From assembly GCA_031308135.1 (NCBI GenBank), contig JAHLJT010000631.1, positions 195,724,685 through 195,788,684 on the forward strand: a stretch of 64,000 bases of DNA, in the 5' to 3' direction. Under the pieces are notes generated by a model. The model was given only the letters and a program-made list of their open reading frames with translations. It was not told the DNA's origin and made no database searches. Shown here piece by piece: positions 36,690 through 47,829 of the stretch (position 1 is its first letter; each line of letters opens with the position of its first letter). Source of the DNA: Acheta domesticus. Its lineage: Eukaryota > Arthropoda > Insecta > Orthoptera > Gryllidae. Both the position numbers and the translations under genes were made by a program.

Positions 36690-37060
36690 CGGATCACGGA
36701 CGAGTGAGGCCCGAGGATGGTGAGGGTGGTGTGAGTGTGGGCAACGCTGGGGGTAGATGAGGAAGACACATGGTGGAAGATGAGGGCCGGAGTACGGATG
36801 AGTGAGGCCACAAGGATCGGAGGATTGAGGGTGGAGTGAGTGTAGACAACGGGTGATAGGGAATGAGGGATCCGAGGTTGGGAGAAGCTGAACGGGGAGG
36901 GCCGTAGCGTGGATGAGTGAGGCCGTGAGGATCGGGAGGGTGAGGATGGAGTGAGAACGGGTGAGGAAGGATGAGAAAAACCCGAGGCGGGTAGTGCCGG
37001 AGCGCGGATGAATGAGGCCGTGACGATCGGGGGGAAAGAAGCGGCTTGAGGAATGAGCGG
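36690..37060 (+). repeat. Degenerate ~100-bp tandem repeat
   Basis: The block cggatgagtgaggcc...ggatcgg recurs near 36702, 36800, 36915 and 37010, about 95-115 bases apart, with gaggaag and gtgtgggcaacg segments between some copies. The long minus-strand frame crossing it encodes peptides with repeated SLIHPRSG-like units and is probably an artefact. Confidence 0.65.
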
Positions 37061-37211
37061 CGTGGAGGAAAAGGGCGTGAGGGGGAAACGCGGCGCAGGG
37101 AGGAGCGGAGTACAGAGATACAGAGTGGATGGGAAGGAGCTGGGTGGATAGAAGCATGGGAGGCAAGTTCGGTGAAAGCCGGGTATCGAGGGGAGAGGAT
37201 TTGCAAGGTAC

Positions 37212-37212
<1 letters not shown>

Positions 37213-37255
<43 letters not shown>
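37213..37255 (+). repeat. (GT)n microsatellite
   Basis: About twenty uninterrupted GT dinucleotides within the G-rich block. Confidence 0.95.
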
Positions 37256-37260
<5 letters not shown>

Positions 37261-37539
37261 AACAGGGAAGAACTGTACTTGGAGAAACGGGAATTTGTAA
37301 TAGCAAAGAGGAAAGAGAAAGTGCAGGGAGGAAGGAGCTGGGTTGGAAAAAATGGAGAAGAGCAGGGCGTGGAGGAGCGACGCGTGAAAGAGCGAAGCGG
37401 GAGGAGATAAAAATGGAGGGAAACGGTCAGATGGGAAATGGGCAGGACGAAGATGGAGAGGAGGGAGATGGAGGGGAGGGAGATAGGAGCAGGGTGGAGA
37501 GGAGAGAGAATTGGAAGATGGAGGTGGAGAGGGGGACGG

Positions 37540-37695
37540 AGAGGAGTGAGGCGGGGAGAAGCGAGGTGGGGAAGAGCGAGGCGGGGAGGAGCGAGGCGGG
37601 GAGGAACGAGGCGTGGAGGGACGAGGCGTGGAGGAACGAGGTGTGGAGGAGCGAGGCGGGGGGGATCGAAGCGGGGAGGAGCAAGGCGGGGAGGT
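37540..37695 (+). repeat. 15-bp minisatellite (gcggggaggagcgag)
   Basis: About ten units of gcggggaggagcgag, with variants such as gcgtggaggaacgag and gtggggaagagcgag. Its unit length matches the C-rich 15-bp array at 31.5 kb, but the plus strand is purine-rich here. Spurious ORFs span it. Confidence 0.85.
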
Positions 37696-37699
37696 TAGG

Positions 37700-38070
37700 A
37701 GTGGAGACAGCGGGGTGAGCAGAAGGGGAGCGTGGAGCCGGCCGGCATCGAGCAAGGCCGGGAGGAGCGAGGCGGGTTGCCGCGCCGTGCGGAGGGCAGG
37801 GGACCCGGGCAGCGCGGGGCGCGGTGGTCGCCAGGCGCGGGGGGGGGGGGCGTTGAGGGGCGACGCGGGGCGAGACGTGAGCAGGGCCGTGGCGACGGGC
37901 GTCAGAGGAAATTCGTGTGCAAAGCGTGGCGGCGCCGTTGACTGTGAGGGCCGCATCAAGAGGTCTGGTGGCGTACAGCGCCTGCCGGGGGCGAATCAAA
38001 CGCGCTGCGGGACGGTGACGCAGAGAGGACGCAGAGGAGGCTATTCAAAGGGGAGGATAGGGACGGGCTA
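37700..38070. other. CpG-rich, G-rich segment
   Basis: CpG-rich sequence with a ten-base G-run (about 37840-37850), next to the minisatellite. No gene recognised. Confidence 0.4.
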
Positions 38071-38350
38071 GTTTAAAGGCCCGGGAGAGGAGGGAGTGTC
38101 ATGGCTAGAGCAGATTGGCATTATGAAATGGAAACGGTACTTAAGGGAGGTTGGTATTATCGGTAACAACAGAAAAAATTCAAATAAAAGATGTGATCTA
38201 GTTGCCAGGCCTTTAAAGTATGATAATGATAGAAAGGCAGTAAAAGAAAAATGGGAGGGCAGGACAATAAAACGGCGAATAATTGGAAGAGCAAAACTGT
38301 ACGACAATATTAAATTAATAATAGATATCCTAATTAATATAAGTCATCAT

Positions 38351-39130
38351 CATCAACTACAAGGATTTGACTTGTTCAGTCCGGCTCCTGAAAACTGCTC
38401 ACTCCATCTTCTCAGTGGTCTTCCCACAATTCTTCTTCCCTTCGGCTTGTAGTTTAAGGCAACATCGACGATCCTTTCTTCGGGCATTCTTAATACATGA
38501 TTTTTCCATTTTTCTCTATATTCTTTAATATTGTCATTCACACTTAAAATTTTTAATTCATTTCTAATTTCTTCACTTTTCTTGTGATCAAGAAGTGTAT
38601 AACCTGCTACGGTCCGAAGAAACTTCATTTCAGCTGATTCTAATCTTCTAATTTGGTCTTTCGTTAATGTCCAACATTCACTTCCGGATAACAGCATGGG
38701 TAGGGCCATTTTTTGTAGAGTTTCAGTATAGTTTCTTTTCAGACTTTATTTTTCAAAGTTCGAGCTATTGTACCACAGAAGTGTCTATACCTCTTTAATT
38801 TTACTTGTAACTCATTATTTTTATGATATGTTATTTTATAGCCAAGGTAATTAAATGCATTTACTTGTTCTATTGTATTATTGACAAGGGAAATTTTGAC
38901 TCTTATTGGTTCACAACCCTTAAATGCCATGATTTTAGTTTTGTCTATTGATATAATCATATTATATTGCTTAGCTATATTATCTAATTTATATATTGCT
39001 TCTTGGATACTGTCTTCTGTGGAGCCTATAACAACTTGATCATCTGCAACAATACTGTGGTAATATTTACATTATATACTATAAATTGTCTATTTAAAAT
39101 TTTTAGCCACTCATTTATGATTTCGTCAGT
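38351..39130 (-). pseudogene. RTE-like LINE: RT motif C to C-terminus
   Basis: On the minus strand from about 39130 down, the frame reads TDEIINEWLKIL, then after a frameshift near 39065 IVADDQVVIGSTEDSIQEA (RT motif C in ADD form), SIDKTKIMAFKG and NAFNYLGYKITY. A gap or frameshift near 38740 is followed by the C-terminal LLSGSECWTLTKDQIRRLE and SAEMKFLRTVAGYTLLDHK segments and the stop at 38353. The latter two are typical of the C-terminal region of this LINE group. At least two frame breaks make it a pseudogene. Confidence 0.8.
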
Positions 39131-39132
39131 AT

Positions 39133-40396
39133 ACAGGGTGAGTCACGTAACTTTAGCACCTCCTGTAACTTTTGAACGGTTGAAGTTATTGCAATGCAGT
39201 TTTCACGAATGTGCATGAGGGAAAGGGGCTAATTGATACGTGCATTAATTTCTATTTTATCACTTGTATTTTACGAGATTTTTTAGGTAACTTTGTTTTT
39301 TTCAAATGGAACTATACATATTTTTTCAGTCCACCATGACGAGCGTAAAAAGACGAATCCAATGATGTACATATTGTCATACGTTAGATAAGCATTTTTT
39401 TGATTAATTTTGATTTTTGCGACCGGGGTTTTAACGGACGTTTTGAATAGTCCACCACACAAGGTCATGCAGCGCTCCACCGGCACACGTGCGCCCGGCG
39501 AAGGGAAGGGAAGGGGAGGGATCTTATTTGAAAATACGAAACATAGTATTCCAAGTATTCACAAAACCATTGCAGTTTTTCCTGAACTGTGCTTTCCATC
39601 CTTCTGCATTTTCACATTTTCGTCTTTCTTTGATTGAAGGAATTAAAGGATGGAAAATAAGGATTTGTCATAAGTTCGTATTGTAATAATATTGTTTATA
39701 ACTTCAACTCCATTTAATGGGATTTCATAAGATACGTAGTAATGGGATCTTGAAACAAAGCACAATAAGAATAAATAATTAAAACTGTACAAAAATATAT
39801 TGTGTATTTTGAGCAAACAATTTCAATGTTAATACGAATATAATAACTTAGGGATAGAAATAATCTTATTTCAATAAATACTACTTAAGACAAATCCGTA
39901 TTTTCAATCCCTAAGAAACCCAAATTACTGAAAATGGATTAAGATGAAAAGGAGAGTTCAGGAAAAAGTGCAACAGTTTTGTGAATATTTTTCGTATCCT
40001 CAAGTACTAAAATCCCTTCCCTTTCCGACACCGCGTTTTCAGGGGGAGCGCTGCGCGACCTTGTGGGGCTGACAGTTACAATGAAAATATCCGTTAAACA
40101 CTAGTCGCAAAAAAATCACAATTACTCAAAAAAATGCTTATCTAACATATGACAATATTTATATATTTGGATTCGTCTTTTTACGCTTGTCATGATAGAC
40201 TGAAAAAATATGTATAGTCCCATTTAAAAAAACAAAGTTACCTCAAATATCTCGTAAAATAAAAGTGATAAAAGAGAAATCAATACACATATCAATTAGC
40301 CCCATTCCCTCATTTACTTCCGTGAAAACTGCATTGCAATATCTTCAACCGTTCAAAAGTTACAGGAGGTGCTAAAGTTACGTGACTCACCCTGTG
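39133..40396. mobile_element. Long fold-back DNA element, ~1.26 kb, inserted in the RTE-like LINE
   Basis: The left end cagggtgagtcacgtaactt is the inverted complement of the right end aagttacgtgactcaccctg. The inverted match continues through most of the element. For example, gttagataagcattttttt on the left pairs with aaaaaaatgcttatctaac on the right, and cgcccggcgaagggaaggg is mirrored by a diverged right-hand counterpart near 40015. A TA-like dinucleotide lies at the outer ends (left ta, right tg/ta uncertain). Short frames only. The ends resemble those of the 19.78-kb element only in the initial acagg. Confidence 0.85.
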
Positions 40397-40397
40397 T

Positions 40398-40451
<54 letters not shown>

Positions 40452-40490
40452 TATATATTATATATATATATACATTATATATATATAATG
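40398..40490. repeat. (TA)n microsatellite at the fold-back border
   Basis: Long uninterrupted TA repeat with a few CA interruptions, abutting the right end of the fold-back element. It lies inside the RTE-like LINE, between its RT motif B fragment and the inserted element. Confidence 0.9.
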
Positions 40491-40892
40491 TTAAATAAGG
40501 TAGGTGACAGTGGGCACCCTTGTCTTACAGCTTGACTAATGATTGAAGTTGGTTTTCCATTTTTTATTGTTCTTATTTTTATTACGTTTTTTCTATACAG
40601 GCTCTGTGTAGCTCTTATTAGATGTTTTGGTACTTCTTTCTTTTTCAATATTTTCCACAGTAGTGGCCTCCTAACTTTATCAAAAGCCTCCTCATAGTCG
40701 ATGAAACAGGTAGAAGGTTGGTAAATTTTGTTCGCGTCTTTTCTCAGTTAATTGGGTAATTGTAAATACACAGTCACTTCAAGATCTTCCTCTCCTAAAT
40801 CCATGTTGGGCTTCTGAGATTTTGTTTTTCATTATAGGTTTTAGTCTTCTTCCTATAATATTATCATAGATTTTATATATATAAAATCTATG
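40490..40892 (-). pseudogene. RTE-like LINE: RT fingers/motif A/motif B fragment
   Basis: On the minus strand from 40880 downward, KIYDNIIGRRLKP and QHGFRRGRS are followed by a TGA stop. After a frame change near 40700, FIDYEEAFDKVRRPLLW (motif A) and AVRQGCPLSPTLFNI (motif B) follow. The order of motifs is normal and the catalytic Asp of motif A is present. The in-frame stop and frame change show decay. The RTE 5' end has been lost. Confidence 0.8.
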
Positions 40893-40909
40893 CTAATTAA
40901 TATGAGTAA

Positions 40910-41720
40910 ATAATAAAATATTAACGTTTATAAACTCCCAAAAATATGACGAAAATTTTGTGACAGGATTCGTAACGCACGTTGTTTCATTTGTTCACTT
41001 TCAGCTGAGTAAGCACAGGGTGTGAGGGTCTTAATAGAAGTACATCTCGTGACTGTGGTGAACTTCGCAAACGGTACTTATATCAAGTCAGACCGATGTT
41101 CTTCTAATGAACTATGATACTAATCGCGCTAAGAATTTGCCCCTAATTGCAAAAAGCAGGAAAGTAGAAATCAAGCAATTAAGGCACAACATTTACATAG
41201 CAAATACACAACAAAAAGAAGATGATGAAGAAATATTGAGTGCAAAAATGTAAATGAAATACTTAAAAGATGGTACCGGTTTTGGGTACCTCTTAGAGAC
41301 ATTTTAAACTACACGGAGTTTTAATAAGTTGAATACAAACACTCCTACACTAACAGTAACTAAACTGGAATTTCATAATCTCAAATATGTTGCACTGCAG
41401 TAATAAGCCTTATTACCGTCACAACCGTAACACTACATCAAAGGTTCTGAGGCGTGGCTATATCGGTAAAGCAGCTGTATGCTAAGATACATAGATGCTG
41501 AACTGCCAGAGCTTCAAGTACGAAAGCGAAGTGGAAGGAAGGGGTGGTGACGAACTGCACGTAACCTTTGGCGTCGCCAGGGCCGACCATCGTGAAGTCC
41601 AAAAGGCAGTGCCTCCGCAGTCCCCGCCTCACCGCCACTGCCCACGCTGCGGCCCCCGCCGAAAGCACCTCATATTGATTATTTATTTTAAGGAATTAGG
41701 CAAAAATTATTGTTTGCCTG
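40910..41720. other. Mixed sequence, no gene recognised
   Basis: AT-rich to about 41.4 kb, then a modest CpG-bearing patch to 41.67 kb. Nothing recognised. Confidence 0.4.
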
Positions 41721-42159
41721 TTTATCAAAAACATGTCGTCTTGTTTTGATTTGAAGTGGTACCTGCCCACTGAGGAGTTGAATGGCCGCGATGTGCCGAT
41801 TTGTGTGCCGCGTTCCCCGCCGCCCCCACCATCTCCTCCGTCTCAACCATCCTCATCACCATCGCCACCATTGCCGCCACCGTCGCTGCCTCCACTCCCA
41901 CCCCACCGCCTTGCCCACGCGGGTCACCCTCACCTCCACCGCCCTTGCAGTCCCCGCAGTCCTGACCATCCCCACCGGTCGCGGCCCTCTCTCACCCGCT
42001 CCCCTCGATCCACCGACCCCGTGGTCTCCCCCCGTCAGTTGCTCGTGCCAGCACCATCGACGTACTTCACACTTCACATTCGCCATCCCGCACCTGCGGC
42101 TCCACCGCCCTCGCCTCCAACGCTGCCCACTCTCGAACCTACGCTGGCCCCTCTTCCTT

Positions 42160-42640
42160 CCTCCGCCCACCGCCGCCCCCGCCGCCCCCGCCGCCCGCCG
42201 CCCCCGCCGCCCGCCGCCCCCGCCGCCCCCAGCCGCCCCCGCCCGCCCCCGCCCCGCCCCGCCGCCCCCGCCGCCCGCCCCCGCCGCCCCCGCCCCCGCC
42301 GCCCCCGCCGCCCCCTCCGCCCCCGCCCGCCCCCGCCCGCCCCCGCCCCCGCCCCCGCCGCCCCCGCCCGCCCCCGCCGCCCCGCCGCCCGCCCCGCCCC
42401 CCGCCCCCGCCGCCCCCCGCCGCCCCCGCCCCGCCCCCGCCGCCCCCCGCCCCCGCCGCCCCCGCCGCCCCCGCCGCCCCCCGCCGCCCCCGCCCCGCCG
42501 CCCCCGCCCGCCCCCGCCGCCCCCGCCCGCCCCCCGCCCGCCCCCGCCGCCCCCGCCGCCCCCGCCCCGCCCCCGCCGCCCCCGCCGCCCCCGCGCCCCC
42601 GCCGCCCCCGCCGCCCCCGCCGCCCCCGCCGCCCCACATC
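42160..42640 (+). repeat. CCGCCCC-type GC low-complexity array
   Basis: About 480 bases consist almost wholly of ccg, ccc and gccc in irregular combinations (for example cccgccgcccccgcc). With no stop on any strand, it gives very long spurious ORFs, up to 376 codons. The G-rich strand would have many G-runs. Confidence 0.9.
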
Positions 42641-43140
42641 TCATCTTGCCCCTCCCTCAGACCCTGACCCAGATCGCCCTTCCCGCCCGCAGCTGGCAGG
42701 CGGCCGGCCCTTTCGACGCCAATGTAACGTCCACTTCGCCCTTTCCGCCCACGTCGTCTCCACTGCCTTTGGCAGGGGCGGCCGCGCCTCAGGCAGGCAG
42801 CGCCTCTGGCCTTGACGGCGCGGGGAGGGAGTGCCTTTTCGGGGGAGGGGGCGGCGGCGTGAAGCGAGCGACGGCGCCTTTCGTGACAGACACGTCCTCC
42901 AGCGGCCGATAGACGCGCTGAAATTAATGTGCGCCCGTGCGCCCCAGGACGGTGGTGCGGGGCGGGGTGAGACGGGGCGGGGCGCGGGGAGAGGTCGGCG
43001 CGCGAGGCGGGCGCTGGGTGGGTGGGAGGGCGTGACGCGACAGACGCGGGAGGCAGGGCTGCCGTCAAGGGACTTTACACACCATGTTGGCATTGTTGTT
43101 CTTTTGTGTGCGCGCTGTGGAGCAGAGCTTCTTAAACGAT
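42640..43140. other. CpG-rich island
   Basis: CpG-dense sequence without a simple period, following the low-complexity array. It could be regulatory. No exon recognised. Confidence 0.45.
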
Positions 43141-43149
43141 GAGCTGCGT

Positions 43150-45630
43150 CTTCGCTAGGGTTGCCTTGAAAGTGTTTCAAGAGCGACAAAGTCGAGTAAC
43201 AAACTAGGTTGTCTACGGAAGCGCATGAAATGAATGTGTTGGTGTTAGAATATTCTCTTTGTAGAATGCAAGTATTCCCTTATTTGAAAAGTTCGCTTCA
43301 GTCTTAAAGTCTTTGTTCTATTGGGAAGAGAATATATAGTTCTGTACATTTGTGAAAGTTCTTTTGAATTCCGACTGGTGTCGCACATCGAGAAATTGTC
43401 TTGGGCGACAGCTTTAGACTTATATTGGTCACGTTAATATATCTCGTACAAAAAAATGGAAAGACCGTGTAAAGGTTTGTGTTTCACTTTACAGTATATT
43501 TTCCTTTGGCTTTTGGGGGATTGACAGAAAACAAATGTTATTATATGAAAATATTTTTTCATACTTATATTATATCAAATGCAATGTTTCTTTTCTGACT
43601 CTTAATATAAAACTGTTCACAAAATCATTATTATTCACTACAATTGAAAGACAATTATTTACTTATGATTTCGTGCATATTTGTTCCTCATTATACTTAA
43701 TATCTACTCACTGATTTTTAGCTAAAGATATTGTGACAGTGTTAAACAAGACAGATACTAAGTATCTCTTTCAAGGAGATGCTAGAAACTAAGCAGGCTA
43801 AGAATGACTTGCCTTGTCAGGTTACTGATACTTCTCTAAAGATACTGTTTCATCTCTAATTTAGGTAATCAAGAACTATAATAAAAGCATAATTAATCTT
43901 GAAGTTAGCGTGAATTTCAGGCATAAAAACATTAAAAAAAATAAATATAGGTTGAATATATTCATTTCAAAACATTCAATCTGTGTTATATAGAATAGAT
44001 CACTTGACTGAAGTTTACTACCAGGGAAAAGGATCCCCTAATATTCACCTTAATGTGACGAGTACTTTTAATACAAGTGATTTAAAAGGTCAATAATGTA
44101 CATAAAATATATTTTTACACGCATTTCAAACAAACCATTTCCTTGTTATAAGTTCAGCTATCTTTTAATCATCTCATTTCGCAACGAATAATGAAGATTA
44201 ATACATTATATTAAAAATAAACGTATAGTACAGTAAGAAAGATTTAGAAATTAATGTCGCATCTACTTATTTGATTAGATTGATTCCTGTAATTCAACAT
44301 AAATTATCCTTGTCAGTCACGTCAATAATTCATTAGTTTTTTTTAAAATACGATATTTTGACTCTAATACACTTCAAGCTACAATGTGGCGTATGTTTCA
44401 ACACAACAAAGAGACAACAATCACTGCTTTGTTGCTTCAATATGATTATCAAAAAGCAATATTTTATTCATCATCAAAATCGTAAACGTTCATGGCATTG
44501 GGCGCAACACCATTTGACACATGAAAGCTGTATTAATTTCATTACAATTCTTTGAATTCATCTATAATAATCCTCATTGTTTGCAACTTCATAAAACGAA
44601 AAAATTTTTGTGCTATATATCAACAGTTCTTGCTAAAATCCTTTATTTCAATCATTAAATGTATTTAGCATTCTTCAATATAGATGGTTCATTTTTATGA
44701 AAAAGTATTTGCATGTACGCGAACAACGTGAATATAATTGTGAATAAAAGTAACGTGTTGCCAAACGTATCATTTTCGTTCATGTCGGCCTCAATTGAAA
44801 AGCTTGATTTGTGCGTGGTTTCAGCAATATTGAACGGAATTTGAAAATTACCACCGCGCGGTGGCAGGGTCAGTTGGCTTATAAATTGTAGTTCGCTGGA
44901 ACGCCGCAACACGGCGTTCACCCTCATGTAAAGCACGCGGGAGACTCGTGCAAGGCAGTACCTGCGTGTTTCACGTTCGCTTGATTTAGATCGCTCAGCA
45001 TTTTAAATTATTTTTCCCCGAAATGTAATATAATAATATGGAAAAGGGATAATCGATACGACAACACAAAATAGCAATATATCTCTCACAGTTTTTTTCC
45101 TCGTCGTTGCAAAGAATTGACTGATAACCATGTCGTAATTTAATTCAATGTTTAAGTGTTGGTTTCCAGTGTGCGATAATGGTTTATGAATGTCGTAATA
45201 GGTCGTATAATATTCCTTTAAAATATTGATAAATAAAACGCTTTAAATTGTACCTACGTAAAATAGGTATCATGCTTTGAATATTACTATAAACATTATA
45301 TTAATAGTAATATTAAAATTATATTAATAGATTGTCCTAAGAGATTATATTAAGTTGAAGAGATATTGTATCTTTGTTGTTATGAAATACCGATAAAAAC
45401 TATTAAGTTATCAAATGATCTGCAATGGCTCAGATCATTATGAAAAGGAAGTACTAAATGTCTGAAGACCAGGAAATCATACGTATTGTAAATAACAATC
45501 TCAATTGATTTTTTGAAACTCGTGTTTCACCACGCTAACAAGTAACTGCTCGTTCGAACGAATCAACTCTCTGGTAGAAAGTTCCGGAGACTGAATGGTA
45601 GGAACGGTCGTAGATTGCTCGATTAGTAAA
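43150..45630. other. AT-rich sequence, no gene recognised
   Basis: No ORF of note. A small CpG-bearing patch at 44830-44960 contains a TATA-like ttataaat at 44879-44886, but no gene can be tied to it. Confidence 0.45.
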
Positions 45631-45639
45631 TGTGGATTA

Positions 45640-46275
45640 ACACTTTGTAATTGATTTATTGACTTTTTAGGGAATACTGTCGCTTCAACTGCTAAGGTCA
45701 TTAGTCCTGTAAGTGTAATGCACGTTCTCATCGCGGGAGGTGGCAATGATCTTCCCTTGCTGCATCGGGAGATCCGGTGCGACCCGACGAATGGGAATTT
45801 TCTCCAATCTGGTTTCGCTCACCAGCAGAGTACCGCTCCAGCCGAGGCAAACTCCAAGCTCTGGAATGATCTCCCGATAAGTGTGATAGTGTAGTATATG
45901 TGAGTGTAGCTGTGTGTGGGGTGAGGATGTAACGAGGAAGAGCACGAAGAGATCGCGCGCGGTCCTGACTCGTTTGTTAGGATATTGCTCTGGCATTCCC
46001 TTGGTGTTTATAGGAGAAATCATGGCAAACCACGAATCAGAGCGGCTGGAAGCCATAATTGGCGTCCAGGCAGTGATTGAATTCCACCTAGTTCCAAAAT
46101 AATAACGTATACATGACAACATCAACATGTAATCTTGACATAAAAATTGTGTCATTCCGAGTCATAGTCTACCTAGTGTCGAACATCCTGCCATCGTTGG
46201 GACTTGAACCCTAGAACCTACCGGTCAGAGGCATTGCTATGACGTCAGTTGATGCACAGAGCCACCTTTGTCGGT
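45640..46275 (-). mobile_element. tRNA-derived SINE, family C, copy 1 (minus strand)
   Basis: Read on the minus strand, a tRNA-like head near 46265-46190 has ggttcaagtcc as box B and aactgacgtcat before it. It then runs through ggatgttcgacactagg to a long body ending in aatgaccttagcagttga at about 45690. The body matches copies at 47530-47795 (3' part) and 48464-48925 (head and body). An extra ~80-bp module, related to repeat D, interrupts it at 46096-46172. The 3' tail is A/T-rich. An open minus-strand frame of 156 codons across it has no known domain. Confidence 0.7.
46096..46172 (-). repeat. Repeat D partial copy, inserted in SINE C
   Basis: This segment (containing catgtaatcttgac and gtcattc) matches the equivalent part of repeat D at 47106-47374 and 47939-48198. 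In SINE C at 48.46 kb the flanking sequences are joined directly, so it looks inserted. Only a short part of D is present. Confidence 0.6.
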
Positions 46276-46279
46276 AACA

Positions 46280-47105
46280 CTTTGGATACACCCTGCAATC
46301 GGATTCTTGATTTGTTTTCATTTGGTTTCATAAGGCAGGTAAAACTTACCAATATATTTGAAAAATTATTTGGAAAATGTAGATAAATGAAGTTGAAATC
46401 GCCTACTGGCCAAGAAGATCTGGCTATGATTAATCTAAAAATATTTTTAAAAATATATTACGTTGTAAAATAATGTATAATTTTTTCTAATACAAATTAA
46501 AATTTTGTGAATGTTATGAATATTCTAGTCTTTATTCTGACGCAACTTACCGCTTGCCACCTGACTGCGTTTCGAAAGTTCATACATAATAAAATAATTA
46601 TTTTTCAATCAGTAAAATAATATATTGTTTCTGTTCTAGCTCTGACCCTCAACCGCTAGGATTTTAAGGCTATAATGACTTCCACGTAGTTATTTCTTAT
46701 ATTCAAAACCTCTTTTGGATTCATCACAAAAAATTCAATAGTGGTTTGGCAAATCCCAGGACTGTAAAATAAAATAAACCAGATTATAGTTTGGTTAACT
46801 TTGGCATCAAGTAACAAATATTTGATTGTTTTACACTAAATACACGTCTGTTCCATTGTCAGTGGTCTAGTGCAGTTAATTACTTGTCTGTTATTTGAGA
46901 TGAATAATGAAAAAGAATTAAGTTAATAAGAGGATCAGACTCATAATTCTACGTGACGGTATTAGAATGAAAGCAGGTCAGTGACCAAGGGGCTAAAAGT
47001 AACCTCGTGTGACATTTCAGGACCTCTATCTTTGCCAGCCATGTCGCTCACTGGATCGCATCACGTGTTGCCCACGCTGTGCGGCGCCGTGCTCAAAGGA
47101 CGCAG
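46280..47105. other. AT-rich spacer inside the SINE cluster
   Basis: Mostly AT-rich, with a short CpG-bearing patch at about 46980-47105 leading into repeat D. No recognised element. Confidence 0.4.
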
Positions 47106-47374
47106 CGAGGCATGTGCGCGGGCGGCAGGTTGTATTAAGTATTACCCGATGTCAAGAAAATTGTAATTTCAAAGTTCCTAATTTAAAGATTAAGTATATC
47201 CGACAACTATGCAAGACCGAAGGGCCATTCACAATTAAAATAATAACGTTTACATGACAATACCAACATGTAATCTTGACGTAAACAATTGAGTCATTCA
47301 GAGCCATAGCCAGCGTAACCATAAGTCTCTCATTGATATCGATGCACTAAATATTCGGTACATAATTTATATTC
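47106..47374. repeat. Repeat D, copy 1 (269 bp)
   Basis: It begins cgaggcatgtgcgcgggcg and ends near cataatttatattc. A second, close copy at 47939-48198 differs by a few substitutions and small deletions. A third, partial copy is at 46096-46172. Copy 2 lies inside SINE A, so D can move. No coding capacity. Confidence 0.8.
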
Positions 47375-47529
47375 ACACTCGAATGATAAAAAGTAAAACA
47401 GATTCGCTCACGTTTAAATAATAATTATTTTGTTTACTCTCGAATGGAGCGTTTGAAGCACCTTATGAGTTATTATAATGCTGAATGTCTCGCAAAATGT
47501 TTTAATTTCTGTCTAAAGAAAACATTTTT

Positions 47530-47795
47530 TTGATTGATTGATATTTCTCGGCACGTCAACTGCTAAGGTCATTGTTCTCGTTACTGTAGTGAATGTTTTA
47601 TCCCTGGAGATGGCGATGTTTCTCCTGGCCTGGTAGACAAATCCAGAACCGAACTCCATGTCGGCTTGCAGGGGATTTCTCCTCCCGGTACATCCCTCCC
47701 CTCACCGCGAGGCACCGCGCCTCCCCCCCCCCAGCCACGAAACGCTCTAAGCCCACCACTGATCTCCCGACATTCATACCGAGAGAGGTGGCTCA
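47530..47795 (-). mobile_element. SINE family C, copy 2 (5'-truncated, minus strand)
   Basis: On the minus strand this ends in aatgaccttagcagttgac followed by gtgccgagaaatatcaatca. These match the 3' part of the copy at 45640-46275 (aatgaccttagcagttgaag). The upstream part includes gtcgggagatcagtgg but lacks the tRNA head, as in 5'-truncated SINEs. It abuts the (AGTT)n tail of SINE A. Confidence 0.65.
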
Positions 47796-47796
47796 G

Positions 47797-47829
<33 letters not shown>
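47797..47829 (+). repeat. (AGTT)n, the 3' tail of SINE A
   Basis: About eight agtt units. On the minus strand this is (TAAC)n directly after the 3' end of SINE A, as for a LINE-mobilised SINE. Confidence 0.8.

Larger units (their letters stand above)
38345..40892 (-). mobile_element. RTE-like non-LTR retrotransposon with target-site duplication
   Basis: A minus-strand LINE is bounded by ctaattaatataagt at 38330-38344 and ctaattaatatgagt at 40893-40907, a 15-bp target duplication with one mismatch. The 3' end has almost no UTR: the stop is followed at once by ttgatgatgatgac, a short TGA-type microsatellite tail, as in RTE elements. RT motifs A, B and C are present in order. It is 5'-truncated and has an in-frame stop and frameshifts. 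A 1.26-kb fold-back element splits it between motifs B and C. RTE placement rests on the tail and motif style and is not certain. Confidence 0.8.

Noticed and set aside
36694..37959. 421-codon minus-strand frame
   Set aside because: It crosses a ~100-bp repeat, a GT tract and a 15-bp minisatellite, and the peptide simply mirrors those repeats.
38096..38330. Plus-strand frame of 118 codons beside the RTE-like element as a separate gene
   Set aside because: No similarity to any protein was recognised. The part beyond 38345 is the antisense of the LINE, and the frame is probably coincidental.
41733..42912. Open frames of 360 and 376 codons encoding P/R-rich peptides
   Set aside because: They arise from a CCGCCCC low-complexity array with no stops in any frame. 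The complementary frames are also open. The first about 30 residues (MSSCFDLKWYLP...) might be an exon remnant, but I see nothing to support that.
44870..44940. TATA-like ttataaat as a core promoter
   Set aside because: No downstream gene, initiator or conserved context supports it; such an A/T motif is expected by chance in AT-rich DNA.
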